The notes below the pieces were generated by a model. It was given only the letters and a program-made list of their open reading frames with translations. It was not told where the DNA came from and did no database searches. Made by a program: the position numbers and the translations under genes. Positions 24,801 through 40,342 of a stretch of DNA of 64,000 nucleotides are shown one piece after another. The DNA is from Datnioides undecimradiatus (Eukaryota; Chordata; Actinopteri; Lobotiformes; Datnioididae). The DNA lies in assembly GCA_008933995.1 (NCBI GenBank), contig WARS01000026.1:5098501-5162500 (forward strand), in the 5' to 3' direction. Every line of letters begins with the position of its first letter. Positions within the stretch are counted from its first letter, which is position 1.

Positions 24801-27800
24801 CAGAAGCCAAAAAAAAAAAAAAAACCGACAAGAGTTTTAGTAAAAGCTGAGATGGTGCTTTTGTCTAAAAAAATACTTTACAGGGCTTTACTACACCAAA
24901 ATGCTATTACATGTACATTTTTGTACATGCAGCATTCATCTATTGTTTTAGTACTTATAATTATAATCACGGCTCAAGTGTGCGCTGCTCCTGTGGGGAC
25001 TTGGAACACATAAAATGCTGCAAATCAGCAGTACTAAAGTGATATTACAGGGATTTACATAAAAAGACATGCTATTTTTTATGGCTTAAAATGTGTTGTT
25101 TTCAACACTACCTGTCAGGTATCATACTAACAAATATTTGCTGATGCTTTAAAGTGTGATGTTTATGTATTTCTAGGGGTGACATCAGCAATATCTTATT
25201 TTTTAATGGGATGGAGCAGCCGACTCAAAGGGTCCATCAATCTTTAGACACGCAAGCACAAATCAAAAGGTATGTTACTGTGCTAAGGAGGAACACGGAG
25301 GGTCCCAAGTGCTGAAAACTGCAGTTTTACAGCGCTGTTGCCAGTGTTGAAGAGGGATGGCTTTGAAGTGATTTCACAATAACAGCACCTCTCATTGCTT
25401 TTCATCATTTCTTTTCCTGTTTCACGGAGAAATTGTTCCTCCATTTTTTGTTTTCTTTTTTTTGTCTGTAGGTCAAGGTGACAGGCTGTACTGTTCCTCA
25501 GGAAATGCAATTTAAAGAGATCTGTAGTTCTGGCTTCCTTTTTGACAACACGTCTTGTTTAACGACTGATGTAAAATCACAAGAGCTCTCCGCAGACTAA
25601 GAAACACTAACATTTCCTTAAAAAACGCTGTTCTGCTGCAATGGTAAGGTAGAGGCGAGTGTGAAGAAAAGGTGAAAAGCAAGAATGCAACACTGGACAT
25701 GTGGCCTTTGAATGTGGAGACAGAAACCACAACTCGGAGATGACTGACCTACATAATTTAATCTCTCTACTTCTACATCATTCCCTCTCTCTCTACCTCT
25801 CTCTTCAAAGATTGGCAGTAAAAACACCAAAGCACTGACCTCATCCCTCTGATGTAATCGTATTAATGGCTTTTGATGTGTTGTTGAGACTGAAATTAGG
25901 ATTTAAGTGCTCTGGTGTCGATTCACCAGCAGGAGACACTACAATGCTCAAATGCTCTGATATTGTTATTCCTTTACTGTATATTGATAGTGCTCAGACT
26001 GTGATGATTCATACAATATTTCTGCTGCTAGAGTGAATCCCACGGCCAAAAGGGACTCTCTGAACACCTGACTTGAGACGCTCCTTAGCCATGAGCAACT
26101 GACTCCCTGTGTTTGAAAGAGAAATGAAAGCGCGTGTGTGTTCATAGTGTTCTTTATCACTTCACAGAAGTGGAGTCATGTTGAATGTGACTCATTCATC
26201 ACACAGGTTGCTGTCAGGCCCTGCCCTCTAGCCCTCTGGAGCATCGATCTGCTCTGAAAGAGCCTTGTATTAACTCCCACACATAAGTGAATGTGTGTGT
26301 GCGTGTGTGTGCGTGTGTGTAGGTGTGTGTGTGTGTGTGTGTGTGTGTGCTCTGTATGTATAAGGGTATATGTGGTTGCATAGTGCAACGCTTCTGTGCA
26401 CATCTGTGTGTTTGTTTGCCTGATGGTTGAGCTCTCCCAGCAGCAGTAGAGTTAGTCATTTCCAGATCTGGCTGGAGGGCCATGGAGACAAACAGTACTG
26501 ATGTCACCTCCCCGCCAGGCTGGGTCCTCACTGAGAATGTCACTGCTACTCTTCTCAGAGACTGTCTACAGTTCACTGTCCACTACAATAAACCATAAGT
26601 GGATTTACTCCTGATAGTCTGAATCTCATCATAACCGATTGTTGATTCTGCAAAAGAGAAGGGTCCACTCAAGTTTTCTGGCATCTTGTCAAACATTGCT
26701 ACTTGGATTTGAGCCAAAAATCTTGTGCTCAATGTTATCTCTATGTGACAAAAGAGATGCAGGTTAGATAGTGGTGGTTTTACAGTTTATCAACAGACCT
26801 GGGTGTTTGGCAGTGACGTGCAGCCAATCAGTGAGTCAGTTATGTAGCTGGGCAACTGTAGTGTTGCTGGTGACAAGTCCTCAGGGCTTGCCAGGCCATC
26901 TTTCCACTCCTGAAACACACACACACATATACACAGTGTCAGAATACGACAGCATAAACATGATGCGAAATGTCTGTAGCATGCTCATGCAGTCAGGCAC
27001 ACAGAGGCAACTGCACAGCAGCAAAAGAGAGCACGAGTCACTGAACATGGCGGCGTGAGTTCCTGCAGGCTGAGCGAGCTGTGCTTCTGTTATATAACAA
27101 CATCGCCACCTGCCATGTTGCTTAGTCCTGCGTGGATCAACTCTATCAACTCTACATCAAACCTGAGGCTGAAGGCTGAAGCTTTGCATGTTTACCTCAG
27201 AACCAGTTCACAAGAAGCTCTTGTGATACATCAGTGCAAGAATAAATCCTGATAATGAGTTTGTTTATGGGGTGGTTCATTTCATATGGGTTAAAAAGGA
27301 CCAAAGGACAAAAGCCATGCAGAAACCCTTTTTGATTAGTTTGTGTCACAAAAGCCAAAAACAATCTGTATGTATTGCATTTATTTTGTTTTAGACTTTT
27401 ATTGTTTCACCAGTTCTCTATGGGTGACGGGCAGGATGGTGAGAGTCTCATCAGGCCTTGGGGGGCTGCCCAGATCCTGGCTGTGGCTATGGGACGGAAG
27501 AGGCGGTGGTTTTCCCTCAAGTTTGCGGACCTGACGCTCCCCTTTAGCGGTGGCCCCGGCGCTGAGTTTCCGGACAGGGTTTGTGAGCCACTTCTTCAGG
27601 GTGCTCACAGAGCGTCTGGAGCCTGGGGAGCTGGGGGCCGAGCTGCCTGATGCTTGCGGAGGCAGTGACGCCACAGAGGTGGAGATGCTGCCCTCGCTGC
27701 CTGCTGCCGAGTATGAGTCTGGGGAGAAGAGCAGGGCGAGAAAGAGTCTAAAAAGTTGTCAGCAAAACAATGAGCATCTGAGGGTACAATATTGTGGGGG

Positions 27801-29171
27801 TAGACAACTGATAATTAAGGGTTTAATGGGTCAAAGTACACCCTGACTCTCCACGTTCAGACCTCAACAAACGTTGAATCAATTAACCTATGGACAACAA
27901 CAGTGCACTTTCTTCAAGACAAAAAAGTAGTGATTGACAAATCAGGAGTGCAAAAGTGCTGATCAGTGACAGGACTGGAGGTCAGAGGACGTGTCAACAC
28001 CAGGAGAGAAGAGGCAAGTAGAGAAATAAAACAAAGAGTGGAGCTATATATAGCCTTCCTCTTCAAATACAGCTGTGCAACATAAAAGACACACTGTTCT
28101 GTTTATGTCAAGCAGACCGTGGTTTTCATATTTGAGCTGTGCATTCAATCACATGACCGGCAGACGGCTGTGTTTAATGTCAAAACTAGTGTTGCTGCTG
28201 TTGCACAGCAATGTCAGGGGGACATGGGAAGTGGGTTGGGGGGTGAGCCGGGACCGGACATCCATTTTAATCCTTTGTGTAGGGGAAGATACTTGCTTGG
28301 AACTGTTTGTTTTTTCTGTCTTGTCCCCCATTCCCATCCTGTGTCATCCACCCAACTCTACCGCCCATCTTCCTGCCTTCCTCAGTCCTGAGATAGCTCT
28401 TCCTCTACACAGTGTGTCTGGTGTGTTTTATCTGTTGTGTGCTAACACTGTTCAGTTATGCCTCTCATCCATCTTCTTGGCCTAGACCCGACCTTTGACC
28501 TTTGTTCACTGCTCCGCTACAGATGGCGAAACACTCTCTCCTGCTAAGACTCACCTCCATGACTTCTTATTGTTGACACTAATTGTCAACTGAATGTGTC
28601 TCCAGCTTCCAAGAAAAATCCACTTTTCATTAAGTTTGTATTGGGTTTGTGAATTCGTTATGCATTTGTTTACAAGAGGCCAACACTGACCTCAATTCGG
28701 TGTTCTTGTGTGAGCCACAGTGGAAGATCTTATCGCAGCACTCAGCAGTAAGATCCCAGACTGCAGGAGCCACATTGACACAGCTTGGCCCATTTTGTGA
28801 GCGCACAGTCTTCAAAGGCAAAGCCAGAATAAATTCACAATCCCCTTCAGTGTTCATGGTTAAAGCAATTCAGCTTTTCTGCACTTTATTCATTCAATTA
28901 CTTTCCCCTAGAAATACAATAGTACTGTACCGATCGATGAAAATGAACTATGTAACAATGTCCCCCTCTCTTCAGTGCATAAACCTCAGTTGCAGTGTTT
29001 GAGAATTGGCTCACCTCAAAGCAGAACAACTCATGTTTGTTACATCACATCTCTGCCAGTTCATACTAACTTAGGTAAAGTACATGGTTTTTGGGTCCCA
29101 GCTGTTAACAAAAAACCTCTAACTTGTCTGTGTATTTTCCAGCAAGTCTCTCCATACATTTTACAGACATC

Positions 29172-29202
<31 letters not shown>

Positions 29203-32200
29203 AGATCCCAGGGTGGTCAATTTCCCCAGCCTCTCCTCCGTTACTCCCACCCCCATCCACATGAAAGACTTGAGAGTGTAAGGAGAGATCAGAGTCTGGC
29301 AGTATGAGGGGGGGCAGGAAGATTGAACAGAGGGAAGGAGACAAGGGGCAGAGAGGGCTACAAAGAAGCGAGACAGTTAAACCCTGCAGGGAATAGACAG
29401 AAATGTGAATAAAGCCTGTATGGCTGCATAGACAAGACGACATAAAAAAGAAATAGCAGTGTGAGTTCAAGTCTTTGCCCTTTGTGAAATGCCTTAGCTG
29501 TAGAAGACAATAGGATATCAAGAGGCATCTGAAAAGTATCGTATTGGCTGGTGCTGTTAAAAAGCCTGAGGCAAAGCATACGCCATATCTTAGGGTCCCC
29601 AGCTAGAGAGAAGAGGGAGGATGTGAAAATGATGCTAAGCACATGTGATAATCCCAATTCCAGTCTCTCTGACCTCCAACAAGGGCCATGCCTGGAGGTT
29701 TGTGTTCCCCAGTGTTCCCTGCTCAGGTTCAGTCAAGCCAAGGTTTAGAGGTCACAGTGCAGAGACACAGCCAGTAACACTGTTTCTAACCAGCTCCAGA
29801 CATCAGCAGAGATAGCTTATCAGAAAAAAAATGTGGGTGGAGGTGGTGGTGGTGGGGTGAAGGGGGCTGACACACGCTCTGCGCCTGGAAGCATTTAAAA
29901 GTGAGTGAAGACAGCAGTGCAGCTTCATGATTTGATACTCTGCATCAGAATGACACAGTGGCTCTGTCAAATACACAGATTTACAACAAGCAGAGTGTAC
30001 ATAATTTACTGTGTTTGTAATGAAGATCATTAACATCTGCATCTGTCGCCATGGCAACTCTGCACTTCCCCCACTGATTGTTGTGCATACGGGTTGGTTT
30101 CCCTCTTGACCCCTTAATGCTTAATCTCTGCATTGTTATGAAACCTTTACCAGCAGTTTTGAGCATCCTTTTCAAAGTATCAACAAGGAAACTGTAAGAC
30201 ACAAATGGGAGATGAGCTTCCCCTCAGAGCAACAAGCCTCCGCTCTCCCCACGCATTGCAAGATGAGACGAATTGATACTTTTATACACCTACACAGAGG
30301 AAATTGGGTGAAAAAAGCAATCCTTCCCACTCTCCCTCTGTCTTGCTGCATGTTAATAGTGCCCAGCAACATTCATCTCCATAATGGCACTGCTAGGACA
30401 AGATTACCCAGGGTGATTTTGTTAATGCAACTTGACTATTGTTTATGTGCTGGCGATAATTAACAGTTGAAGGCACAGGGTGACGGGGCTGCATTAAGCT
30501 GGACCGATGTGTGGTGATCAGTTAATGCCGGGCTTTCACCAGTCGCCCACTTGCTGTCTGAGAGGCTGAGTGGCAGGCGGGTGGGAGGTTTGCCCAAAAA
30601 GTTGCAGTACTATGTAACTCTAGAGCCAAGTGGGTTTCAGCTGCAAAGTGGTTCCAGACTTTCTCTTGATGCTGTTCACTCACAGCAAGTTTGATAATGC
30701 TAACTTCCTCAAAGGGCAACTTAAGACTGGCTTTATCCACGTGAGCTGTAATCCTATTCTTTGAGTACTAATAGGCACTAACTTTTTCAATAAATTAAGA
30801 TTGTTTTCTCCATGTCTGTTTAAATCATTTAAGGGCTGTAGCTAACTTCTATTTTCTTATTTTCATTATTTATTAATCTGCTAGTTGTCTTCTTAATGAA
30901 CTGATTAATCAATTGGTATAAAATAATCACTCTACTGTAACATGAGAGAGGAAGAGCAGAAAATACTCAGTGACGGAACCAGCAGACGTTTAGTATTTTG
31001 CCTTTGAAAATTGATTTGATTTTGCCTTGAAAATTGATTTGATGATTTGATGTCCATCTGTGTTTTCCATGTTATTTACAGTGCTCAACAAAGTTTCAAA
31101 TTTAATCGCAGGTCAATTGAATTATCCGGTGACCATTTGTGACGCAGCATGCCAAGTCATGTGGAAAGGGGAAAACATCCGATGCAATATTCTCAGAAGG
31201 GTCACAAAGGTTTGGATTATGGATATGAGGTTAGATATGATTGAATAAATGGTAAATTTCCTGGCAATTAATGTTTGAAAAGAAAAAACAGGGAGAAAAT
31301 AAGGGCAAATCATGCAGCTAAAGGAGCTGAGAGTGTGTGGTTTGATGATGTGGGTGGATGTGCTGGAAATGTTGGTCGCCCTGAAGAAGTTCAGTCCAAC
31401 TTCCCAATATTGATCAGGTGATAAGTGAGAGCTGCTGAGCCAACAAATCAGGCTAAAAGCGTTGACTGTAATGGAGCAAACTTGTTCACAGTCACTCCAC
31501 TCTGGAGCTCTCTGTCAATCCTGGATCCTCTTGAGACCACATAGGCAATTTAGGCACCACTGAACTCCACCAATGCACATGCAAACAGACATAAGGGTGC
31601 CCAGACACTTGCACGTACACAAATGGCACATGACCATTTTTTATAGCAGTACAGGTGGGTGGCTGCAGGCTGGTCATTTGTGATTTGAGGTTCCAGTGTC
31701 ATCTGTCTGTCAGAACAAACAACACAGAGCACATCAGAGGCAGGCAACCTGCTGCTCACCACAGTGTCAAACACATCAAATGTCCAGCTGAGTCTAAATG
31801 ACTCTTAGAGCTGCCAGTCAAAGCCAGCACCTCACAGATTAGAGCCCTGGGGGATCTGAGAGTGTGGCAGTCAACACACAGGCACCAGACTGCGTCACCA
31901 CTACACCACAACTTTCAGTGCCGTGCTTATCTTTTCTATTCTTCCTCTCTGTTACATTGCCCTTGCCACCTTATGGTCTTGGGCCCAGGCTCTACTTGTA
32001 TATTACATTTCACCTACTCAGAGGAAATGGACACTCTTCCCATCAACTAGCAGGACCTGGGCTGCACTCAACCATTCAGATATGCCGACTGAAAGACCTG
32101 TGAGACAATGAGGCACTTAATGCCTGAGGCATTTGACCGGAAACCTTCTAACCGTCCTCTGATGAACCTCTGAAGAGACCTTGTTCAAGGCTTGTTAATG

Positions 32201-35200
32201 TGTAATATTTAAAATCTAATTGTATAATCTTTCAGCTGTGATTATTAATGAAAAGACACTTTTTATATCTGACATTTTGTCTCCTTTTTCTGTCTCTTTA
32301 ACCATTTTCTCAATAAATTTCATCCTATTGGCTCCAAGCTGGTCTATGAGTATCTTGTTTGTGCAGCTTCTGATTAATAAATCCTGGCACTTGGCTGTTC
32401 TTTCCTACTCCTGTCCTCCCTCTTTCCCTCCTCTCATCTTGACTTCTCCCCTCCACAACATACCGCCCCTTTTTTTGATTCTGCTACCCTCTTTTGCACT
32501 CTAACCCTCTCTTCCTCTGTCTGCACTGCAGTGTTTTTAAGACTTTGGCTTGGTACTGCCCTGGGATCAGGACACATAGCTCCCTCCTCTGATGCAATGC
32601 CCTGCTCTGCCCCAAAGCTGCTGAGACCAGCACAAGCTCGACATGCAAAACCAACTGGCAGAGAAGACGGCAACACAGGAGATAAAATAAAAAAGTACTT
32701 ACTTAATTTCTCTCTTCTTTTCTGTTCAACTCTCCTCAACTTCTGTATTGGTAATTTTGACAGTGCAATATAAGCAACTAAACCTGCCTTAGAAATGATC
32801 AAGTTGTCTCTCTACTGAAAATTATTGAATATCTTAATTAACAGCAGACAGAGGCTGAAGGGCTAAGAGATGGACTGATGGGAAGAGCAGGATTATTCAT
32901 GATTTAGGTAAGCAGTAAATGAAGGTTTAGCACAAATAGCAGACAGATTGAAGCTAAAACCTCAAATGAGACAAGAGGTGGAAACGCTGAAGAGGAAAAA
33001 TGGAAGAGCAGCAACTGGGGAGCAAATTGCCTTTTAAATATACTTGACAGCATATACTCAGGAAGTGTGCTAATCCCTCATCTTTTGCATTGAAACATGG
33101 GCATGTGTGCAACAGCACAACTGTTATCATCACTGCCTGTGTCATATGTGAGTGTATCTGTTTGCAATAACTTTTGGAGAGACATATTGCAGTCAGACAG
33201 ACAAGTGAACAGAGATTTCCTGTCCTCCTACTGACCTAGTTTATACAGACACACATGCACATTCTGCTGTGATTCCAGGAGCACAGAAGGAAATACGTGG
33301 TAGACACTGTCAAGTGACACACACAAACAAGCCATCAGGGCCGCTCTGCTGCCATCAGCACCGTCAGCCAAGCTCTGTGGCGTATTTTTCATCAGCGTAA
33401 AGCATCAAAGCAATGTCAGTCACAGGAAAACAGGCCTGAATAGATGATGCTGGCATTAATCCTATTGTCTGTGGAACAATGTGGAAGAGTGATTCAGACA
33501 CTTCTCCTGATGAGGGCTTATGAAACAGCCCTAAGTGATAGATGGATGTAAACTACCACTAGTGCCAGTGACTGTAAAAATCAGGTCAACATGAGTATAG
33601 CGATGCATTTCAAGTGGCAACAGCTGAGCATTTACGTCACAGTTGCCGCATCCTGTTGAGATCCTGTTGCATCCAACATGTTAACTAAGGTTTCAATCAC
33701 CTCCAGCACCTATACTTTGCATCTGAATAGATTATTACTTTGTCAAAAAAAACAAAGGATGAATCAGTATGAGTAGAGTAGGGGCGACACTGTTTTCTTC
33801 CACAGAGGCTGCTGCTGCAGGCTCAGTGTGAGACTGGAACCATGTTTGTGGTTAGTGGGCCTTAAAACTCCAGACATTCTTCTTGAACCATTCAGAGAGA
33901 GACTTGCCAAGTTCCTGGCACCATCTGCCTTTATTTGTCTTAATGTTATGGGGAACTGAACACACACACACACACACACACACTTAGTCAAATGCAGGGG
34001 ATTAAGGTTCCAGTGTGATATCAACAAACCAAGCACCATGGGATGAACAGGCGAATACGGAGATCCTAATCCGGATTCACTCAATTCAGAACATTAAATG
34101 GGCATTCCAGCAATTTAGCATTGAACTGAAACTGAAGTATCAAAAATGTCCAAAGCAGCGAAGACAAAATTATCCACAATTCCCTGGGGTGGATCAAGCT
34201 CTAAAAACACCTGATTCATGCATGCCCCATAACACAGTTCAATGCATCTCTCATAGTCCCTCCTACCTGGTAAAAAGTTCCCTCCATATGAATGGATGAA
34301 TTCTCAATATGTTCAAATACAGGATAAAGGAATTCCATCCACAATATTACTGTCTTAAGGGTAAGCATTCAGTCAAAATTAGGTGTGCAGTTGTTTATAA
34401 GATTAACTTCTTCATGGCCGTTGTTTGCTTCTAAACCTTTAGAGAACTTTATACAGCAGTTTTTACAGGCTAAGTTGTCAAAACTTGTCTTTATTTGTAA
34501 AAAAAAAAAATAGTGGCATGTCCCTTTAATCTCCTTCTTTCAAACACTTGTGCAGCCCATCACTCCTTCATGTGTCTGTTTGTGTCTGAATTATGTCCAC
34601 CAATTTACTTCACCAAATGCAACCATAATTGCTGTGCTTTGGGTGGATACAATTAGTCACCCATGGAAAGCACAAAATCAGTCATCATGGTGATAAGGGG
34701 GAGCTACAGATTTCACCTTGCTGTGTGACTCACATCAGTGTTGTCTGAAAAAATGGGTCAGACTTTGTATTAGTCTGTGATCTCTTTATTTAACTTTACA
34801 GAACAATGTTTTCATAGTCAGAACAGAGTCTTGATGATCAGGAACAAAGTGGAGTCATTAAAAGGTCACTATGAATTGGGATATGTTACACTGCCAGAGT
34901 ACACAGTGAAAAGAAAATCACACACAGGTGTTCATTCCTCTGTTTTCTTTCAGAAGCAACAGATGAGCAAAGACCTGATGTTTCAGCTTGAGGCTTCATC
35001 AAGTAGCCTGGCAAAGCCGGTGTCCTTTGTTCACTGTGACTGGACAGGGACATGGAGGAATTAATATATTTCGGCAGATGTTTTGTCAAGTAGGCTGTAA
35101 AACAGATGAGTGACACTAAACTATACTTCACTTTATATCAACTCACTGACTGACTTAAATGAAGGGTTTTTTCCATTAAAAAATTGGATTAAGTAAATCT

Positions 35201-35604
35201 ACAAAAGTATTAACATAAATATGTACAATATACAACAGTCTTAAAAGTAAAATTACTATTTATTTATTTACTTTTCAGAATAACCTATGTCATATTACAT
35301 ACTGGATTATAATTACTGATGCATCCGTGTGTACCATCACTTAGTAGTACACCCTCTAAAGGTGGAGCTGACTGTAATTACTGCTGCTGGTACATTGTGA
35401 TTCTCCCCTTTCCGACCAAACCTTCGAAGTCAAAAAAAAAATTTTCTTGTTCTCTAAAACTAAAGTGATTAGTGATTGATTAGTATCTCTGACATGCTCT
35501 ACATTGTATTCACCCAGTGAGAGAAGCTTGACATCACTGGGAGGGAAAATAAATTGTGGGATGTCAAAGCACTTACATGACCTTGCAATGTCTATATAGA
35601 ACTT

Positions 35605-35649
<45 letters not shown>

Positions 35650-38600
35650 TAAGATAATCACACTGACAATCAACACTACCCGCTCAGCCTCTTTATCAGC
35701 AGGGAGCCAACATGCACACTCACATGCACTGTAAACTGTAGATCATCACTATGATTATCTGCACACACACAGACAGACACACACTAAAAGAGAGAAAACA
35801 GTGCAAATTAAAAACGATTGTGATTCCATATGGCAGCTGTGGCAGTGCCAGTCAGGAGACCTGCGAGGAGAGCTGGAGACAGAGCTGTGGTGCCTGCTGG
35901 GCCGTGGGCATGTGGAGCCTCTCCTCCTGGTCTCAGTCTGCACGACAGCTCTTGCTGTTTTTCATACTGACTGTATGCAAGGTCACATCTTTGAACTGTA
36001 AGTATCCCAGGCCACTGTATATACATAAATGAGTCTGATGTGAATTAAACTGCCTAAACTGAATTCCTCAAATGTCAAATGGCATCAAATATCATTATGC
36101 TTTAAGCATCTAAGTGTATGGCATATTCTGACACACTGTTTTCTGAGTTTAACATAAAAAGGGTGCTGAAGCCACAAAATGAAGCCAAAAATTGACAAAA
36201 ACATGCTGATCTGACACACTGTGTTGAGCTGCAGATGTAAAGATGTGCCAGTACAGTTATTCTCAGTCTGACTTGATGGGCTTTCCAGACACACACTCAT
36301 TCCTTTCCATGGCTCTCCACCTCTCCCCCACTCTGATCGCCATAGCAACTAAACCCAGAAGGGGAGACAGTAAGGGACAGACGCACAAAAGATTAGCCAT
36401 CAACCTACACATGTGGGCACACACACACTAACTCATGATGCACATGGGCACACACATGCCTGTGTGTGACACACAAACACACACAAATGTGATAATTAGC
36501 ATAAATTTGCACCAATATTTATACAGTAACACACCACCAAATGATTCCATGCCTTATGGTTATTTGTAAAACAATGCTGTGTGCACAAAGCTGCCTTTGA
36601 AAAGCTAATTCCAAATTCAAGAAAACCATCTGCACCTGTCAGCTTTTGTCTATTTCGGTTCACATCCTGCATTTGGAGCAAGAGCTCTCCATATGGCCAT
36701 TAAGAGCGTTTCTTATGAATACACAAAATCCATTTCAAGCGTTAGAGGAAGACCTGGGGCTCAGGTCCACCTGCAAATCCATGTTCAGTGTCCATGGATT
36801 GAACAGCGTTGAATACCTCTTAGATTGTCAGTACTGGATAGGTTCATGCATTTTCATGATGAGAATAAAGCAATGAAATATTAAATAAGTGAAAATTGCA
36901 CTCTCTTAAACCTGTTTCTATTTTCACCACTAACTGAACAGCTTTATTTTCCTCCAAGTTGTCAGGTGTCATCTGAGTGTTACCAGAGAGAAATACAATA
37001 AAACATCTCTAAACTTGTTATTGATATGGTTGTCTTGTGTTGCTGCTTCATAGCTGTGACACAGAATGCCTGGATGCCTGTTGTCTTAACCACAAGGCCA
37101 ATAAAACTGATTTAAAATATGAAGAATTAGCTGCAGTAGACCAGCTGCAGGCTATCTTTGAACCAAGAGCTGGGTGTCTATGGCAACAATCAAAGGTGCC
37201 TGCTGACAACTGACTATCAATGTGGTTTGCTGACAAAGAAGAAGAAAACAGGTCAATTTTGGTCTGCTAACAATGTTGCAGGGCAGGCAAAGACAAGGGG
37301 AGAACATTTTGAAATGTTTTCTTTTATTATTTGCTTTCCCAGTAAAAACCTCTCGTTGTACTTCTGACATTCCTCCACAGGACAGAGCTTTTCTGCTGGA
37401 CTGAATAGAGCCAGGAGGCTAGGTTAGTTCCTAATGTACACAGTTAATTCCATCATTTAATAATACTATTACCTAACCTAAAAATGAGGAGGAGGAGAAA
37501 TCAGTTCAGAAGTGTACACAACAGTGATATTATACTGATATTTCACAGTGTAACTAGCGGGATGCCACTAGCAAACTGATTGGGCCCTTAGATCCACTGT
37601 TTGTGTGAAGTGTATATTTGATTAAGGTAACCTTTTCCCCAGACACAAAAGGCAGTTGTTCTCATGGCCAGTAAACAGACAATGGCAACGTTCAGCCCAT
37701 GTGAACTGTAGTCAAAGCTCAGGCCCACGTCTTCACCACAACACCACATCGCTTTCAATATTGTCACTCTCCATTGTTTGCTTTGCTTTGTGCAATGTTT
37801 TGGAAAGTTTCTCAGCGAGGCCTCTACCAAGTGTCCTTTGGGGGAGCACCACAGAGGAGAGGAGTCAGAGGACTTCTCTCCTCCATCAGCCTGAGGAGAC
37901 ACTGAAGAAATCCTTGTACTCAACCTGTTGCTCAGATTTATAGTAAGCACGTCTCAGTCAGGCTAGATGAGAAGCAGTGAGTAGTGACCTTTTTTTTCAG
38001 CTCAGAGAAGGCCACCCCCTTGTAGTTAACTTGTTCAGTTTCATTCAATTCCTGGATGCCTATGGGATCATGATTATGTTATCTGATCCAATTGAATCTG
38101 TTTGGAGCCCACCCTAGGGAGGCACCTCCCACTTTGTAAACCACTGTGAAAGAGCATAAGGATGAGTGAAACACCAGTAGAGCAACAAGCGTAGTTTAGT
38201 ATGGGAAGAACAAATGTCATCGACATCCCTAAAGACTGCAGACATAAAAAGACCCATATGGGCTGAAAGTGGGGGTAGGATCGTGGGGGGAAGTGGCTCC
38301 TCTCCCGCTGTAGGAGAATTCTTTCTAAACAAGGTATGGAATGCACTCCTGTGTTTCATAATTTGTTCCTTCATTCTTCTCCTCTGCACGTTTACAAACA
38401 GAGCCTTGAGGAAGAGGAAAAAGAGGGGAAAGTGAGCAGGAGACAGAGCAGGAGAAGCACATGGGAGCCCTCGAAATATGTCAGGGCAAGGCCATTTAGT
38501 AGAGCAAAAAGGAAAGGAGAGAATGAACTGTGAAAAAGGTTGATGGGGAGTATAGTGAACATTGGAGAAGACATAATTAATAACCGTCTGACTGGAAGTT

Positions 38601-40284
38601 TGCCGACAAGTCTGAGAGAGAAAGGGAGCTGGTAGAGGAGGAGAAGGTGGAGGAAGAGGAGGAGGACAAGGAGGAGGAGGAGGAGGAGGGGGAGAGAAAA
38701 AGAGAATGCCCCAGGAATGATCTTAATGCCTCACTTGGTGTTCACATTCCAAGTCTGCAAATCACGCAACATTCAGCCCAAAATTCAAATGATTTCTTCA
38801 TCCAGCTGGGAAACTGGGAGCACTGGGTTGGCTACAAGTCTCCTCCTCCTTTCTCTCACTCCATATCTCTCTCTCTCTCTCTGTCCTTTTCTCTGCTGCA
38901 TGTGCAAGAGAGAAACAATATGGAGGAGATCAGCTGCACAGCAGAGAGGAGACAGGGGGTTGGGTGGGAGGGCAAAAGGGAGATGACGAGATGGAGGGTG
39001 GGCTGGGGTGTAAAGTTTAAAAATATCTCAGACTGCTGAACACAAGGCTGGGCCACAACTGTCCAGCAGCATACCTTCAATTTCAGCTATTTTTGTTGCT
39101 TTTTCCATAATGTCTGAAGTCTGCCTTATAAGCTGATGACAAAGACGGTTCTCCGGCTGAGACATAAAAAGACACGCTGGTTCTGTCACGGCAATTTTCC
39201 CTCATGTTTGCCAACAGGACTGCTTTCTGTCAAAAGCACACTCAACTTGTTATCAGAATTATTCATGGGTCTTGGGGTCACAGTGCAGGAAAACCTGGGG
39301 ATCAAGCTTCTGTGTCTGAAAACAACCACACTGCTGAAATGCCCTTGAGCAGGACACTGAACCCTACCACCCCCGAGGGCTGTAACTCATCACACACTCT
39401 GACTAGTCTGAGAAGGAGGGCAAATGGACAAAAATAATTTTCCTACAGTGATTATTATAAAATTCAATTCTAAATTGCCCAGAAACTGAAGCAAATGTGC
39501 CATGTGTTGAAATTTGACATTGCCAAAGAGCTGACAAGTAAAAAGTAAAAGGACAAAATAACAAGAACACTTTACAAAGTAGCTCAGTGTAGAGCTGAAA
39601 TTAATTATTGTTAAACTGATTACTTGACTGACAAAAATTATTGAATTTGGTGATTGATTAATGTAGTATTTGTGTATTTGCTACTTTTCTTTGCCTTATG
39701 TGATAGTAAACTAGTTTTTTTGAATAGTTTTAGATTTTGAACTGCTGGTTGGGCAAATTCTGGCTTTCACCATAGCTTCACTTAAGCTTCAGGGCATTGT
39801 GGTGAGAATGTTTTATTATTTTCTGACATCTTAGACCAAACAATTGATCAATTGATTAATAAAAGAAATAATTCAAAGATGAGTCAAAAATGAAAATATT
39901 GTAGGTCTATTTTAATGCAACATCTTCATAGCAGCAAAAATGAGTCCTTGAAAAATAAATCTGCAAAAGTAAAATCCATCTCAGGTCTAGAGTTTTGGAT
40001 TGTATTGAGGATGTTTCTGTTATTTTACCTATAAATATAGGTTTGTGTGTTCCAATTATAACTGTAGATATGTTGTATCTTACATGTATTATTGCATGCA
40101 TTTTCTAGTACGCGTGTTTGCATGTGTGCTTGTCCACAGAGGACACACACACACACACATGTATTTGCAATGGAGTGTGAGGCAGTTACATTTCCATTTA
40201 ATGTTCTTTGAATGTAAAATATTCATCTTTTTCTCTCTGTTCTTTCAGTGTTTGCCATTCAACCATGTAAATATATGTGCATGT

Positions 40285-40342
<58 letters not shown>

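Noticed and set aside
26214-26576. Possible extra arhgef25 exon between the exons at 27411 and 23252
   Set aside because: The frame passes into a CA microsatellite and lacks a usable donor; direct joining of the two flanking exons already gives an intact frame.
38641-39039. 130-codon frame with a poly-Glu start
   Set aside because: Produced by the GGA purine tract; the remainder shows no domain.
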